Source of the DNA: Ohtaekwangia sp035628875
GTDB lineage: Bacteria; Bacteroidota; Bacteroidia; Cytophagales; Cyclobacteriaceae
Direction of reading: 5' to 3'
DNA: 64,000 nt
NCBI GenBank assembly: GCA_035628875.1
Contig: DASPIZ010000151.1
Span: 46,262-110,261 of the forward strand
Under the pieces are notes generated by a model that was not told the DNA's origin, made no database searches, and saw only the letters and a list, made by a program, of their open reading frames with translations. The position numbers and the translations under genes were made by a program. Position 1 is the first letter of the stretch. Every line of letters begins with the position of its first letter. Below are positions 63,864-64,000 of this stretch, piece after piece.

Positions 63864-64000
63864 TATTAGTGTCCGGGAAAAAATGAAAAATTGTTAAAAA
63901 TTACATTAGAATCGTAAAACAAACTATTTTGATCGTTCATAGAAAGAGGGCACACCCACACCATCCTTCAGCATACTGGTATTGTCGCATAACATTATCT

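Overview
The window looks like a chromosomal piece of a Bacteroidota bacterium, most likely a Cytophagales-type gliding or soil member. The evidence is SusC/SusD pairs, hybrid and propeller-type sensor regulators, a chitinase with a type IX secretion C-terminal domain, many secreted lipoproteins, promoters of the TAnnTTTG type, and an almost complete lack of Shine-Dalgarno sites. There are no phage structural genes, integrase, CRISPR array or rRNA; one tRNA gene (Val, anticodon GAC) is present near the right end. Species cannot be set from this sequence alone.

Layout. 0-7.3 kb: a truncated lipoprotein gene, an OmpR-type response regulator with its histidine kinase, a PepSY-like secreted protein, an intergenic patch of hairpin repeats and a large AsmA-like envelope protein. 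7.9-18.8 kb: a chitin-type utilisation locus made of a membrane-bound propeller/HTH regulator, SusC, SusD, a GH18-like lipoprotein whose catalytic residues are replaced (probably a glycan-binding protein) and an intact GH18 chitinase with a T9SS sorting domain. 19-23.9 kb: a lipoprotein and a second sensor pair, a propeller LytS-type kinase with a LytTR regulator. 23.9-32.6 kb: a clan GH-A glycosidase and a GH53 endo-galactanase, divergent from a hybrid two-component system (HTCS), which suggests beta-galactan use. 33.4-41.1 kb: a Crp/Fnr regulator, a decayed DinB gene and a tetR-led RND efflux operon with a palindromic operator inside its promoter. 41.2-51.6 kb: small hypothetical genes, a frameshifted PD40 propeller gene, a luciferase-like oxidoreductase, a GxxExxY gene set among related palindromes, a TPP-dependent pyruvate-oxidase-like enzyme, and a trehalohydrolase/alpha-glucosidase pair. 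51.8-52.9 kb: the mobile mystery protein A/B (HTH plus Fic) pair. 54.2-61.8 kb: a CPA2 antiporter and an operon for ferric-siderophore-type uptake (TonB receptor, DUF4374 lipoprotein, PepSY transmembrane protein) with a clear promoter and operator. 62.2-63.8 kb: tRNA-Val and a beta-lactamase-fold serine hydrolase.

The most unusual content is non-coding. A 91-bp MITE-like element with about 19-bp terminal inverted repeats occurs twice, each copy flanked by an 8-bp target duplication. Large palindromes built from an AGGATTTTA-type word flank the TPP-enzyme gene and share sequence with the 3' end of the GxxExxY gene. A family of TTTGAGG / CAACAAACTCG gene-tail repeats occurs at four or five places. 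Three regulators share the same kind of propeller sensor but have three different output designs within 25 kb. No wholly new protein system could be demonstrated. The best leads for something undescribed are the GxxExxY-palindrome association, the MITE family and the inactive GH18 homologue.
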